Origin: Argentina anserina
Taxonomy: Eukaryota; Streptophyta; Magnoliopsida; Rosales; Rosaceae
Length of the DNA stretch: 64,000 nucleotides
NCBI RefSeq assembly: GCF_933775445.1
Contig: NC_065873.1
Coordinates: 22,940,001 to 23,004,000 of the forward strand
Direction of reading: 5' to 3'
Shown piece after piece: positions 33,661-45,412 of the stretch. The first letter of the stretch is position 1. Every line of letters begins with the position of its first letter. The notes below the pieces were generated by a model. It ran no database searches. It saw only the letters and a program-made list of their open reading frames with translations, and was not told where the DNA came from. The position numbers were made by a program, and so were the translations under genes.

Positions 33661-34692
33661 TGGCAAGTCGGAACCTAGCCTTTGGCCGGGCGAAAGTTAC
33701 GATACAGTTAGAGCTCTAGTCTGTCTGCCTTAGTACTGCATGTGAGGTAACGGGTGGTTATCTGCTCATGGGTACTCAGATTGTTTGGATGTTAGGTAGC
33801 GGGTGGCTATCCAATATCGGCGGTGTATTACGAGAGGGGTAACAGATGTGTACCAGCGTTCTTGGTACCCGTATTATAAATGCATTGGGTAACCAGAAGG
33901 GTTACTTAATTTTCTCATGAGCGTTTCATTTCATATTTCTTTGGGACAACCAGATGGGCTGTCCATTGACTCATGAGGGCATTTATATTTGTTGTTTTGT
34001 GATCTTTCGTATATTTTGGTATGCGAATTATATTTTGATTTTACTCATACGAGCTATAAGCTTACCGGGTTTGTGTTTACAATCCCGGTGCACCAATTCG
34101 ATGGTGTAGGGGATAATTCCGCAGGTGCTGATTAGTGGAGGTTGAGTGACGACTACAGAGGCTTGAAGTCATTCGTATCCTACTGTGGTGAGGTTTTAGC
34201 ATGGATTTGTGTGCGAGAATTTGTGTAATTTTATTTGTGAGATTTGTGAATGATTTGTGAGGATTATTACATTTCCATTTTATGTATGGATTATAAATTT
34301 GGGTTGTAATAATTGGTTGTCTGAGTTGGATTGAGAACTCAGAATTGATCCGCTGATGCACTTAATAATTTCGATTTATTTGAGATTATTTTGTGTTTAA
34401 CGACTTTAGAATTTTGAGTTTTTAAGCTCGAAATTTTGGGGTCGTTACACTATATGTGCCGGCCGAAGCTGTAACGCCGGCTCACGACGGTCAGAATCTC
34501 GAATTTTCTGCACAATGCCGAAAAACTTAAAATTTTCAGAAATTTCGAGATTTCGAAATTTTCAAAAATTTCAAGTTTCTCGGCACCGGCCAACACAAAC
34601 AGAAGTGCCGAGAGGGGGGAGTACGGCCATAACCATCTGCGTTGCCGGAATCGCAGAATCTGCACGGTATGGATGTCCGCACATGAAAACCA

Positions 34693-35264
34693 TTATATAT
34701 ATGGGGTTAAGCTTTAACCCCCAATTACTTGCATTCTTTAGAGACTGTTAACACAGGAAAGTATGTCAAAATATATGATTATCTTATTCTCATATATATA
34801 ACCTGTGGCAGTGTAAAGAACAAACGAAAGAGAAGTAAATCATAGGAATATGTCAATTGTGGCTATACATAGTTCGATCAAGAGGCCTGGTATTGCTGAC
34901 TTTAATGAAAGGGGGATGGAGTGATGGACCTTGAATTAGTTTTCGTAGAATCAGTGAATCTGAAGAACTAATTCGCTAGCTTGAAACTAACTTAACTCAG
35001 GTTGGAGAGTTCCTCTCACCAAAGAATCTGAATAAGTTACATATACAGAAAACCAAAGACAACTATTCAAGTATACAAAGCTCATTAACAAGAGAAAATT
35101 AGATATAAACCCATTTTTGGTGAACCTGTTGAATTATTTTAAGAGAGAAACAAAACATGCACAAGTACTTTATCCCAAAAACGAAACTGAATGAGAAATC
35201 TTGCATTCTAACGGAACTTGCTATGTCAAAATACATATATAAACTAGATAAAGCATAGAATCCA
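34693..35264. other. Intergenic DNA, nothing recognised
   Basis: AT-rich sequence between the repeat block and the MADS gene, including the MADS 3' UTR. Confidence 0.4.
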
Positions 35265-36206
35265 TCAAACCGTCTTGTTATGGATCAGATCATTATCTTC
35301 ACCATCTTCAACTTGAGAAGTTTCTAGTTGTGATGAAATTCTTGAAATACTCATGGGGTACGGAGTGTACGACAGAGACTTCTGTATTAGCTGAGAATAC
35401 CGGCTCATGGAGGAACTTGCAACACCATTAAACATCATCATATTCTCAGCAGGAGACTGGATCATCTGATTCGCCCCACTTGTGTCAAAATGAGTGCTTG
35501 GATATCCAATTAACGGATTAGTCATCATCGAATTCAGATTTGAATCATATTGAAACATTTGAGAATAGCTACTAGACTGATCAGAGAAAGGCATGTGCAT
35601 ATCCATCATACTCATATAGCTTGGCTTTTGGTCCTCATATTCACCAAGGTAGTGTGCATAATTTTGCATGTGATTAGAGAGCTTTTGGCCAGTTGCACCG
35701 GCAACATGGTTGCCTCCTAGAAGCATTATCGGAGGTGGTATCAAATTATTTAGAGTTCTCTTACCGGATTCAATCTTTTGATCCAGCACATTCAAAAGCT
35801 CCTCCAATTGATCTTCTGAAAAATCATTGATGCGGTCGTCCCAGGTAGGGTACTTGGTCTCATACATATCACTCCTCAGTTTGGAGATTTTTGCATCCAC
35901 CTTGCCCTTTTGCTCATGCAACCAATCAGACAAGGTGTACATTTTGGAGGCTGGTTTGTTATTGAGCTTGAATTTTCCAATGACGCTATTAACCTCATCT
36001 GGGTTATCTGGCCATGTATGGAATTCTGTAGGCCGCCGATCAGACTGTTTTGGGCCGTAGATTATCAAGCACATATCTACTCCACAAAGGGTTTTGAACT
36101 CAAAAGCTTTCTTGAGAATGCCTTTCTTTCTCTTTAAAAACGTAACTCTGCGAGATCTCTCATCGGCAATGAGTTGCATGTTCAATTTTCCACCACCGCG
36201 GCCCAT
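35265..36206 (-). CDS. Type I MADS-box transcription factor (AGL-like)
   Basis: An intronless frame of 313 aa. Residues 1-60 form a MADS domain: MGRGGGKLNMQLIADERSRR, then VTFLKRKKGILKKAFEFKTL, then CGVDMCLIIYGP. This region binds CArG-type DNA and dimerises. It is followed by the WPDNPDEVNSVIGKFK block found in plant type I (M-class) MADS proteins, and there is no K-box coiled coil. Lack of introns also fits type I. The C-terminal half is rich in Met, Ser, Gln and Asn and is probably disordered. Many type I genes act in the female gametophyte and endosperm, often as heterodimers; that is family knowledge and not shown here. The frame extends 22 codons upstream to a Met at 36272, but MGRGGG is the canonical start, so 36206 is chosen. 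The M-alpha/beta/gamma subgroup is uncertain. Confidence 0.88.
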   Translation of the reverse strand: MGRGGGKLNMQLIADERSRRVTFLKRKKGILKKAFEFKTLCGVDMCLIIYGPKQSDRRPTEFHTWPDNPDEVNSVIGKFKLNNKPASKMYTLSDWLHEQKGKVDAKISKLRSDMYETKYPTWDDRINDFSEDQLEELLNVLDQKIESGKRTLNNLIPPPIMLLGGNHVAGATGQKLSNHMQNYAHYLGEYEDQKPSYMSMMDMHMPFSDQSSSYSQMFQYDSNLNSMMTNPLIGYPSTHFDTSGANQMIQSPAENMMMFNGVASSSMSRYSQLIQKSLSYTPYPMSISRISSQLETSQVEDGEDNDLIHNKTV

Positions 36207-37756
36207 GATATTTTGATCCAAGAAATAGAAAAAACCTATATATAAAGTTAAAGAACAAATGAGGACATTCAAACTAGAGAAAAGAGAACAGTATAATTTC
36301 TACCTCAAGAACTAACAAACGCAATTTAAAGCATCATGTATATTCTTAAAAACTAGAGAGGACAGTTAGCGCCCAGCAAACTTCACGAAGAAGTACATAA
36401 GCAGGAGGAGGCATTCTACATAGCATTCCCTTGTAATTGAAACAGGGATTCTTATAAGTTTAGATAGATAATTCAAATCCCATATGCATATGAATCCGAC
36501 CAAGGATAATTAGAACAACTACGTATTGAACTGAAATTGGAGGACATGTACTGAACTACTTATTCACAAAATGCAAAGCATTTAATAATGTCTTTTCTAC
36601 GTCTTTTCATTCATGGCTCTATCTCCTGCTTCTGAAATTCTCTAACAATTTTTTTTGTTGGAAGTCCACATATCTTGTAGTCCCTTGTACTCAGCATAAT
36701 CATACTATCCAACTTACTAACCTAAAAACACCAATCCCGCACACACCCTATCTCTACCACCACAGCCTCGCCCACCATCCCAACCCGACTATAGATAGAC
36801 ATTAATCTAACAAACCCTTGGGTAAAGCTCCAATCGTACAACACAAACCCTAGAAGAACCCGAAACAAAGTATTCGATAAAAACCCTGAAACCGTTTTGA
36901 AGTCTTCAACCGTTGAGAGAATCTTGATAAACCCCAAACATTAAATTAACTCAAGAGAATTCAAATAAATGAAAACAAGAAAATTGAGAATACACACTGA
37001 AATGAAAGCAGATTTAGAGGCCACTAGCTACCTCCTGGATCTTTCTATATCAAAAAAATTGCCATGGTGAGAAAAAGAGAGAATAACACCTTTTTATTTT
37101 TGGTCACCTTCTTCAGGACGTCAGACGTCAAGGTAAGCATGTGTGAGAAGATCGAATCGAACTAAAGATAAATGGGTTTTTCTTTTCTTCCTTTGGGCCG
37201 GTTATGATGATCAAACACCTTCAAAACTCAACTTAAACTAATCGTAAACATAAATAACTAATTTTTTGGTGTTCCAACAATTAAGGGATTGCCATTATAA
37301 GAAAATCACATAATTATTGCAAGAAATCGACCAGTAATGAGGATCGAGGAAACTATAATCCTTCAATTAAGGAGTCGATCATAAAGAAGCTTCTAGTTAA
37401 CCAATTGACATAACTTTCGAATTTGCCGTACTTAAAACAACTAAAATCACTAATTATTAGATATACATAGTAATTTGTGGAGTTGATTGGCACCTATATG
37501 ATCGCTTTGATTGGCACCTATACCATTTTGTGATTGAAGGTAAAAAATGCATATCTAGAGCGCCATTGACTTTTCTCTAATCGTGATAAATGCATGTAAT
37601 GTAATTGGCAACAAAAGGAATTACTCCAGCACTCTGATTGACTGTTGTAGATGCTGATCTCGGATAAATCATCTATTGTAGTACACTTGTACGTATATGC
37701 TGTAGCCAAATCCTATTAGAGTCTCAGTGCGTATTGTTGCTTGCTTAATCATACCT
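36207..37756. other. MADS upstream region and intergenic DNA
   Basis: No supported gene. A 71-residue minus-strand frame at 36722-36937 matches nothing I recognise. The remainder is AT-rich and may include the MADS leader. Confidence 0.4.
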
Positions 37757-37764
37757 CCTAAAAT

Positions 37765-38533
37765 CAGTGGTGGATCTGAATTGCTATACATGATGAGATG
37801 AGATGTTTGAACTTCTTTTTTGGTTTAAATTTTATTAACTTCAACTATGCTATAATTTTTTTAAAAAAATTGAAAGTCAAATTGATACATAGTAAGGGGA
37901 ATGCATTGAGCTTAATCCCTCAAATGCATAAGTAGAAGAACTTAAACTAAATAAATCTAATATGTGATTTTTTTTAAACTCTCCACTCTTTAATGACCTC
38001 TAATCTCTTATGCTCTTCATTCCCTGTAAATTCAACCATTTTTTCAATATAAATTAGCAAATAAAAACCTAGTATTCCAAAATGAACAAAGCATAGATTG
38101 ATAGATACATCAATCAAGCATTTAATGAGAATGAGAAATTAAAATAAACCTTAGACAAACCCAGGTTACCCAACATCAACAATTTCCAGCAAGTAATCCC
38201 AATTGAGAAATTCATCCCTCAGTCCCTCACATCATCACATCCCTCCCAACAATTTGTGAAAACTAGCCTCATTGTTGACACATGCCGGTGGTCGACGGAG
38301 GTGCATCCGTGGAGGACGTTGGTGGTTTTGGTAGAGATGGTTCAATCAGGGGGCTTTGAGAGATTGAGGTAATCGGTTGAGGAAGAGAGAAAGTCATTCG
38401 GTAGTGGTAGGAATTCAGTGTGGGGATGCTTTAGTAGAGCCAATATTAAAAATAAATTAATTAATTAACACTAGCTCTTGTTTTTTTTCTGTTGGTTGGG
38501 GGTTGCTCATGCATAGTTGTAGATCCGCCCTTG
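37765..38533. mobile_element. hAT-like MITE
   Basis: 769 bp with left end CAGTGGTGGATCTGAA and right end TAGATCCGCCCTTG, imperfect inverted repeats of each other. It is flanked by an exact 8-bp duplication CCTAAAAT at 37757-37764 and 38534-38541. It has no transposase. The ends belong to the same broad type as the element at 48416-49199. Confidence 0.85.
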
Positions 38534-38541
38534 CCTAAAAT

Positions 38542-39609
38542 GGCACTTGGGACCTTCTTCTTTTTTTTCCAAGATAGTTTTGGCTTAGTCAATCAATATG
38601 AAATTACTAAAAAACATGTAAGAATAAAAATACAAAAAAGGAAATAATTGTTAACTTACCGATTCTAAAATACAAACGTAGATTAATTTCTTATATATTT
38701 ATTGCTAGCTAGAAAATCCCAAAATGGGATATCAAATTTGCATAGAATGATTTAATTGATTACTTTATTCTTTGATAAACATCATTGGTCAAAATTTTAA
38801 TGTAGATGATTAACATCAATGTGAATGTAAACGATTTCTATTTAGAATTCTCATAAATTTCTATTTGAGCCAAAGAACAAAAATCATAGAGGTTAGAATA
38901 TTTCATTTACGTTGATGCTATTTCTTGGTGAGTTGTATATATATATTAATGAATAAAAAAATAGTTTACCAATTTTACTATGAATTTATAAAACGAGTAG
39001 AATAGTGAATTTGTTTGAGAAGATAGTTTATGTGATTATTATGTATTTTTTGAGTTGTTTGATTTGATATATGAAATTAGATCATGAACATTTTAAAAAA
39101 ACTATGGAAGTTTAAATAATATTTTAGTTATCTGTAAAAGTAAAATAGAGGTCTATGCCACTTAATAAGGATGTTTAAATACCGTTTTTGGAGGTATGAA
39201 TAGAACCTCCATTTGTAATATGGCGGCCATATCTTTTTTATGTATTGATGTTGAAATTTCAATCCTCTTTAATTTGATTAAGGACAATAAAGAGTAATAA
39301 CGGATGAATGTTCATGAAATTGCTCCATCTTGTCCGACGGTTGAATAAAGAACGCCAAGCTGAACGTAGATGATATCATAACTAATTAATTATGATCTCG
39401 TTAATCTCTAATATAGTGAAAACTGGGAGGTACGTACGTACGTATTTATTACATATTATACTATATTCCCAAATACCATATGAACAACATAAAGCTACGT
39501 TCACTATTGAACAAAACAGAAGAGCCCTGCTACTAGTTTAAGAGCATTGCTTTCGACTATATATATTGAAGATGCAGCATAATTAGCTGAGCTGATCTTG
39601 GATAATCCT
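38542..39609. other. Intergenic DNA, nothing recognised
   Basis: Very AT-rich sequence leading into the 3' UTR of the NRAMP gene. GTAC-type short repeats occur near 39429-39444. Confidence 0.4.
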
Positions 39610-42600
39610 CTATGCTGGAAGAGGAACGTCAGCCAAATCCTCTCTGAAAGGTACCGGTGGTCCATGCGTGTTGATGATCCCACTTTCCATTTGGATCTGG
39701 GCAGCTGGGTCGTTCTTTGTTGGCTCAATGAATGTTACAACAGTGTCTTTTCTGACAGTTAAGTAAATGACTGCAATGATGTAAATAGCCATCAAGGGGA
39801 ACACCAAGATCCCAATAAACACAGTTGCGACTTTGGGGAGACTGCTGTGAATAATCCACCCAACGAAACCTGTGCTGAGGTAGTAAATGTTGATTCCGAT
39901 GATTCCCGCCCCTAGAATCCATGAAACAACAATGATCTGCATTCAAAGAATGCCAACATGAACACATGATTTCATCGTTACTTGTATTAGTTATATAGCT
40001 TGATAAACATTGTTGCCTAGACTGATATATTGATATAATTCGAAAATCTGTACGTAATCTTAATATACACATCAACACACACACACACACAGACAACCGA
40101 GGTGGACGTACAAGAATAGCGTTCGCACTAACTTGAGCTTAGTTATGAAATGAAACTAATAGTTATTTACAGTGCATATTCGAGCTCAATGATTCTCATA
40201 TTAAGTAAAGAAAACATTTACTCACGTAGATTGAATTCTTGTGAGGTCCCATCTTCGTGGCACTGCTGCTAAACTTGAGGAGTGGGATCAAAGCAAATGG
40301 AAGCTCAAAAGATAGTATCATCTGCCAAATTCCAGAATATGTTAGCTCTTTATTTTTCTGAAATTTATAGGCATGTAAAAGACAGAACAAAAAGAAGTTC
40401 ATTTTTTGTATAGATATATAATCACTATATATGACGAACCGATGCAATGATAATGAGTCTCCCTGCTCCTGAAGCCCCACCGATAATGGAAACAATGAGA
40501 CTAGGTGTAATGGCAATGCACCTAGTCATCAGGTTTCTGGTCCATTTTTTCATCTTAATGTCCAAGAAACCCTGCAATCATCATTAGTTTTACATCATTA
40601 GAAAGACAGGATTAAGTCATTGAAGCATGTAGGTACATAATAGATAAAAAAATGTATAACCTGCATGACAAATTGTCCCGCGTAAGTGCCTGTAATGGTT
40701 GAGCTTTGTCCTGAGGCTAATAGGGCAACAGCATAAATGACTTTGCTCGACTTTCCTAACACATTCTGTGAGATCAAAAAGTAGATTAGCAATTTGATGA
40801 CATGCATGCATGGTTATGTTACTTATGTATAAATATTGAATATTGGTGCATGTGTCAAAGATTTGCACCTGGAGAAGAAAAGAAGCATTGTTGAGTGTGA
40901 GATCGCTACATGTTTTAGCGTCATTGGCAGAGAGGTCATCCGCGAAGCAAACGGTTCCCGACACAGAGATAATGGCAACATTGATTAGAAATGCTACGAA
41001 CAATGCAAATCCACTCTCTATCAAGAAATATCGACATGCATCCTGCAGTTAAAACATCTTGTAAGTTAGTGATCTAATACAGATTTTATGTGCAATTGAA
41101 CTATTGAAGATTGAGGGAAGCTCATGGGAGTATATGAGCAAGGTTTACGTACATTGATGCCGCGCACAGAGTTTGGGACTTTCCTTGAAAGCACAAGAGC
41201 AGAGTGGAGAAAAAGATTGTGGCTGGCGAAATCAATCAAACAAAAAAGCATTGGTACGTATGATTTAACCCTTGATATATACCTTAACATGCCTAATATT
41301 TTGACTAAAGAGATGATTAGTTACATTATATAATATAAGAAGAATGTGCTTACGGCATGACAAGGGCACCCAAAAGGGCGATAGCATCACCGGTGGCTCC
41401 TTGGCCGCTGAGCTTGGGGACAAACATGCCATTGATCACACCGGATGCAGGAGGCTTCACAATACCCATTTCACCAAAGAAACAGGCTGCCATTATAAAC
41501 ACCAGTACTGCGATAAGCATTTCCAGCTTCCGAATCTGCCCATTATTAATTCAACGACAAAAGTTAACTATATATTCATGATGCATTGCAAGCGATGATC
41601 GATATTTTAAGTGTACCTAGTTAGGGTTTACGTACTGATACTGGTATATAATTTATCACAGTAAAAGTTTATCTTGGCAACATTATGTTAGAGAATGGAC
41701 TATCAAGTTTTAACGAATTAATCATTATAGTCTTTTGCAAACCAATGAACAGTTCAAAACCATTTTCACTCGAATTTAGTTAGAAAAAAAAGGGTAATGT
41801 TTCTCGTGAAGTACTAGTTTAGCTCTGTAATTGAAATTAGGGACAATTGTGAGAATAAGACCACATTAGGTAGAACCGTAGAAGCTAGTACAGCATGATT
41901 ATGCAGAGTACAATTTTATAATTGAAGATTGATTTGTCTATATATGCATGCAGCTAATTAATTATTAATGAATCAATTAATTACCCCATATCTTTGCAGG
42001 CCAAGAAGAAGGAGAGTACTTAAACCAGTTAATAGTACCCCAGTCCAAACTGGTATGTTGAACAATATGTTTAGAGCAAACGCTGTGCCAATCACTGCAT
42101 ATACAGTATGTCAAAATTAAGACTTAACCACGGAACATATTAAGCCAATCAAAGTTTTATAATTCATATGTCTTGGATTCCAAAGTCTGACGTACGCGGA
42201 GGTTTCCGTCTGTCAATTATATAATACATAGGGTTAAACTGAATTATGTATATATATGTCTGGCTTACCTTCGGGTATATCAGCAGCTATGACAGCAACC
42301 TCTGCAAGCAACCACAGGCAGTACTTGACAAATGGTGGGTACTCCGCCTTGCATAGTTCCGACAAATGTTTGCCTGAAAATTTAAGAAAAGCAAACGAGT
42401 GTGTGTATAATTATTGAAAGTTAATAATGTTTACACATCAGAAGATATGATATACATATACACACGCATATATATTGAGTTAAATAATATTAAAAAGAAA
42501 ACCTAACAGATTGGACCGATCTGCTTAAGCTCCTTATTGTTTGTGCCGTTACCTGTGCTGACTCCAAGGTTTGCTGCCAGAGATTGGATTATGAGAGCGA

Positions 42601-43363
42601 AGATCAATCCAATGAGTATCACCCAAAGCAGCTGGTTATCAAAACATATAGAAAAATAATATAAGACCGCTGCTTTAACCTTCTCCTTCGCATGTTTACA
42701 GTTTAGTCATTGAGCAAAAACAAGTTACAAGATTCTTTTAGCCTTTTAGGATTCATTTTCTTCTAAATATAATCTAGACTTCGTTGGAATCGTAATTGGC
42801 ACAACGTTAATTAGGTAATATCCGCATTTGATATCTGTTTTGATTCTCATATAACATCTTATTTTACCTCGTATCGGTGATTTGCTCCAGCTTGTAGATC
42901 AGTCTCCACTGTAAGATGATGGCATATGTGTAAGATTCTATTTGGTCAGTAAACAAAAACGCGAAATACATATTCTCGATGAAGAACAGTATGGAAATGA
43001 AAAGTAGAACGAGATTTACAGTTGCCGGGGTCAAGGTAAGCCAAGGAGACGAGAAACCCAGGTCCTACATGCTCCACGAACTTCCTCCATCCAGGCTTCT
43101 AATCATACATAACATCAAACAAGTCAGATATCTTGTCATAACGTACGTACTCATCATACACGAGAATCAATCGATTCGAAAGTGCGCAAGAGAAATGATA
43201 TACAAGAATATTTATAAATGAAGATGGAAACCTTGTTTTCAGAATCATCATGGTGGTGATCATCAAATTGTTTGATGTTGGAGGGTGGTGGTGTTCCGGC
43301 TGAATATATGCGGTTGCTTCCACGCTCACCAACACCTATTTTCTGCTGCTGCTGGCTTTCCAT
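39610..43363 (-). CDS. NRAMP: NRAMP divalent metal transporter
   Basis: Thirteen exons on the minus strand: 43232-43363, 43020-43098, 42868-42908, 42553-42631, 42269-42373, 41985-42094, 41354-41535, 41153-41222, 40869-41042, 40661-40765, 40440-40571, 40226-40321 and 39610-39936, giving 1632 nt and 543 aa. The metal-binding motifs are intact: DPGN at 67-70 in TM1 and MPHNLF from residue 242 in TM6. The conserved cytoplasmic loop [19 protein letters not shown] is also present. About 12 hydrophobic helices are visible. NRAMPs carry Fe2+, Mn2+ and other divalent ions with protons across the plasma or endomembranes. The sequence and tail look closest to the AtNRAMP1/NRAMP6 group, from memory. The N-terminus (residues 1-44) is Gln-, His- and Asp-rich and probably disordered. 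A (CTT)n run just upstream of the start codon (43368-43388) lies in the leader. Confidence 0.93.
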
Positions 43364-43367
43364 CGCT

Positions 43368-43388
43368 CTTCTTCTTCTTCTTCTTCTT
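43368..43388. repeat. (CTT)n microsatellite in the NRAMP leader
   Basis: About seven units directly upstream of the NRAMP start codon; read as GAA on the coding strand. A second CTT run lies at about 43600-43620. Confidence 0.85.
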
Positions 43389-44469
43389 ATATGTATGTAG
43401 CTCTATGTAGCAAGCAGAAGAAAGAGAGAGCTGGTAGTAGAGCTTTGACTAGTGAAGCTTGAATATTGGAGTGAGGAGATAAAGTGGTGGATTGTGCATG
43501 AATTTATAAAGCATGGGAATTGGAAGATGGTTGCCATGAAGCGGTGAAGCTAGGCACAATGATTCCCTGCCTTCAAAGACAAGTGAGCTGTCCCTGTCTT
43601 CTTCTTCTTCTTCTTCTTCTATTCGGTCTTTGTCCATGTGTATTAACAACAGGTCGCTAGCTATATTTTTGGAAAAATTCTAATGGACATAAATATATGT
43701 TATACATCTCAAATTATTAGAGTGAAATATATCCATACACCACAAACAAATTATAATTTACACACCCTCTTTCATTTTTCCGTAATAATTTTTATAAAAA
43801 CAAATAAACATGTCACTAAACGACAAAATGTATATTATCATACATAATTTTCATGAAGATTTGAAGATGTTGGAAAGCTGGCCGGCCGGTAAGTTGGTGT
43901 CTATTGTTTTCCAGATCAAATGACGAAATCTTATACTCTCTTAATTTACTTCATATCATGTGCATGTGATATTGCATGGTGCAAAAATAGTAAGATGTAA
44001 TTGTAAGTTTCATGCTTTAAAGTTCAAACAATACTTATTACATCGCACCCATGTTATTTCCATTTTCTTATCTATCTAGGTCACCATCATAGAAAGAATA
44101 ATAACTATCTTACTAAAATACAAGATCATGGTATGATACAAAGTAACAAAAAGGTACAGAAACTAGCTACTATCCATTAAAATTGTTACAGGAAAATTAA
44201 CTCACTTTTACCTACTATGTACTACTAGAAATTACGCAATTCATGAAAAATTACGTTATACCCTAGTCTATAAAAGTACTAAATTTTTGGAAGCGAAGCT
44301 AGCGTTCGCCAAATGCAACACATACATATCTGGGAATCTAGTACAATACGGCACAACGTAATCTATGTCTCGTTAATAAGTAGCTAGCATTTAGCTGGTA
44401 AGAGAGTAGTGCCTCGTTTTTGATCTTGTCACTCAGAAGACCACTCAACGAAGTCAAGAAATGCGCTGT
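43389..44469. other. NRAMP promoter and intergenic DNA
   Basis: AT-rich sequence without a supported gene. The proximal 300 bp are the NRAMP upstream region. Confidence 0.4.
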
Positions 44470-44483
44470 CTCATTAGAGCATC

Positions 44484-45412
44484 TATGGTACCAGGACGGC
44501 AGGACATGGATCCTCTCTGAGCAAGAATTCCCTCCTGAGCTAAAATGGATGATGACACGTGGCTAATGATATCTAATGGTTCACAATAGTCCCACGTAGT
44601 GATTTTCATCCTTCGCGTTTTCACGAGTTCAGTCTCCCCCTCTCTCATATGTTCTTGTTTACTGGTATGCTGGGCTCCCTCTCTCTCTCCACCTTGTCCA
44701 CCTTTGATTGCATTCTCTAAATCCAATTGCGTATGAACTGTAGCAGAGCATCTCCTCCTTTCCTCTCATCTCTCTATTACGAAATCACCAGCAACTTTGC
44801 TTGAGATTAGAATCATTAGATGCTGATGTTGCAGAATATTATTATGGTTTGTAAAATTCCATCTGATCTGGGTTAATCAAATTTTGAGTCGTTGTTTGCT
44901 ATAATACCCAGTACCCATCCAATTCTTTTCTCTTCTCAAAAACCTTTATTTTCATATTATTTCCTTTTCACTTTTCAGATTCAGCTCCAACCTCCTCACT
45001 AAAAGAAAAAATACATATCCCATAATCCAGCAACTCCAGAGCCCATTTGACAAAAACTCCAAGCTGATCCCTCCCATCTTCTTGCAGAGATCTACCAAAC
45101 CTCACTACTCCCCACCAACTAAATCAAGTGGAAATTTTTAAGGGGTGCTCTTCATTTTTCTCAAATTTCAATACATTTGGTTACATGATGATTAACTGTG
45201 AAAGATAGAGAGAAAAAGAAGAGAATTGAAAAAAGGAAGGAGATCGACCAAAAAGAAGAAAGGAACGGGAGGAAAAGAAGAATTGAAGTGGAAACTTGAT
45301 CCAATGGCTTACAATCTTTTTGGACACGTGTCGCAATCCTGAAAAAGATCAGGAAGGTCAACTGAAAATCTTGCTCAGGAGAAGATCCGGATCCATGGTA
45401 CCAACCATGAGT
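44484..45412. mobile_element. Possible non-autonomous DNA element with G-box-bearing inverted arms
   Basis: The left arm (from 44484) and the reverse complement of the right arm (ending about 45412) share ordered blocks: GGTACC, ATGGATCC, CTGAGCAAGAWTT, CCTGAKC, GACACGTG and an ATGG block, over roughly 90-100 bp with gaps. The inner part is non-coding. Each arm carries one ACACGTG core. No target duplication is clear, so limits are approximate and a Mutator-like origin is only a guess. Confidence 0.4.

Larger units (their letters stand above)
31562..34449 (+). mobile_element. Putative solo LTR, Ty3/gypsy-like
   Basis: 2888 bp starting TGTAATAACCC and ending GGTCGTTACA, flanked by an exact 5-bp duplication CTATA (31557-31561 and 34450-34454). 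TG...CA ends with a 5-bp duplication are diagnostic of LTR retrotransposon integration. The extended inverted ends (TGTAAYRACCC / GGGTCGTTACA) are typical of some plant Ty3/gypsy LTRs. A TATA box (TATAAAAG at 31881) followed by a CT-rich leader fits an LTR promoter. No gag or pol frame is present and I see no second LTR start within it, so a solo LTR left by recombination is preferred over a complete short element. Several tandem repeats lie inside. Confidence 0.72.
31443..34692. mobile_element. GC-rich inverted-repeat element, split by an LTR insertion
   Basis: The left part (31443-31556) and right part (about 34455-34692) resemble the ends of the element at 6936-7123: GGTGCGAACATCTGCATCGTGCAGATCC on the left is near-complementary to the right-hand block TCTGCACGGTATGGATGTCCGCAC. 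Removing the inserted LTR and one 5-bp duplication leaves an element of about 355 bp. A (TA)n tract precedes it and ATATATAT follows. Confidence 0.55.

Noticed and set aside
36722..36937. A 71-residue minus-strand frame upstream of the MADS gene
   Set aside because: It faintly resembles a helical repeat but matches no family I recognise and has no supporting splice context.
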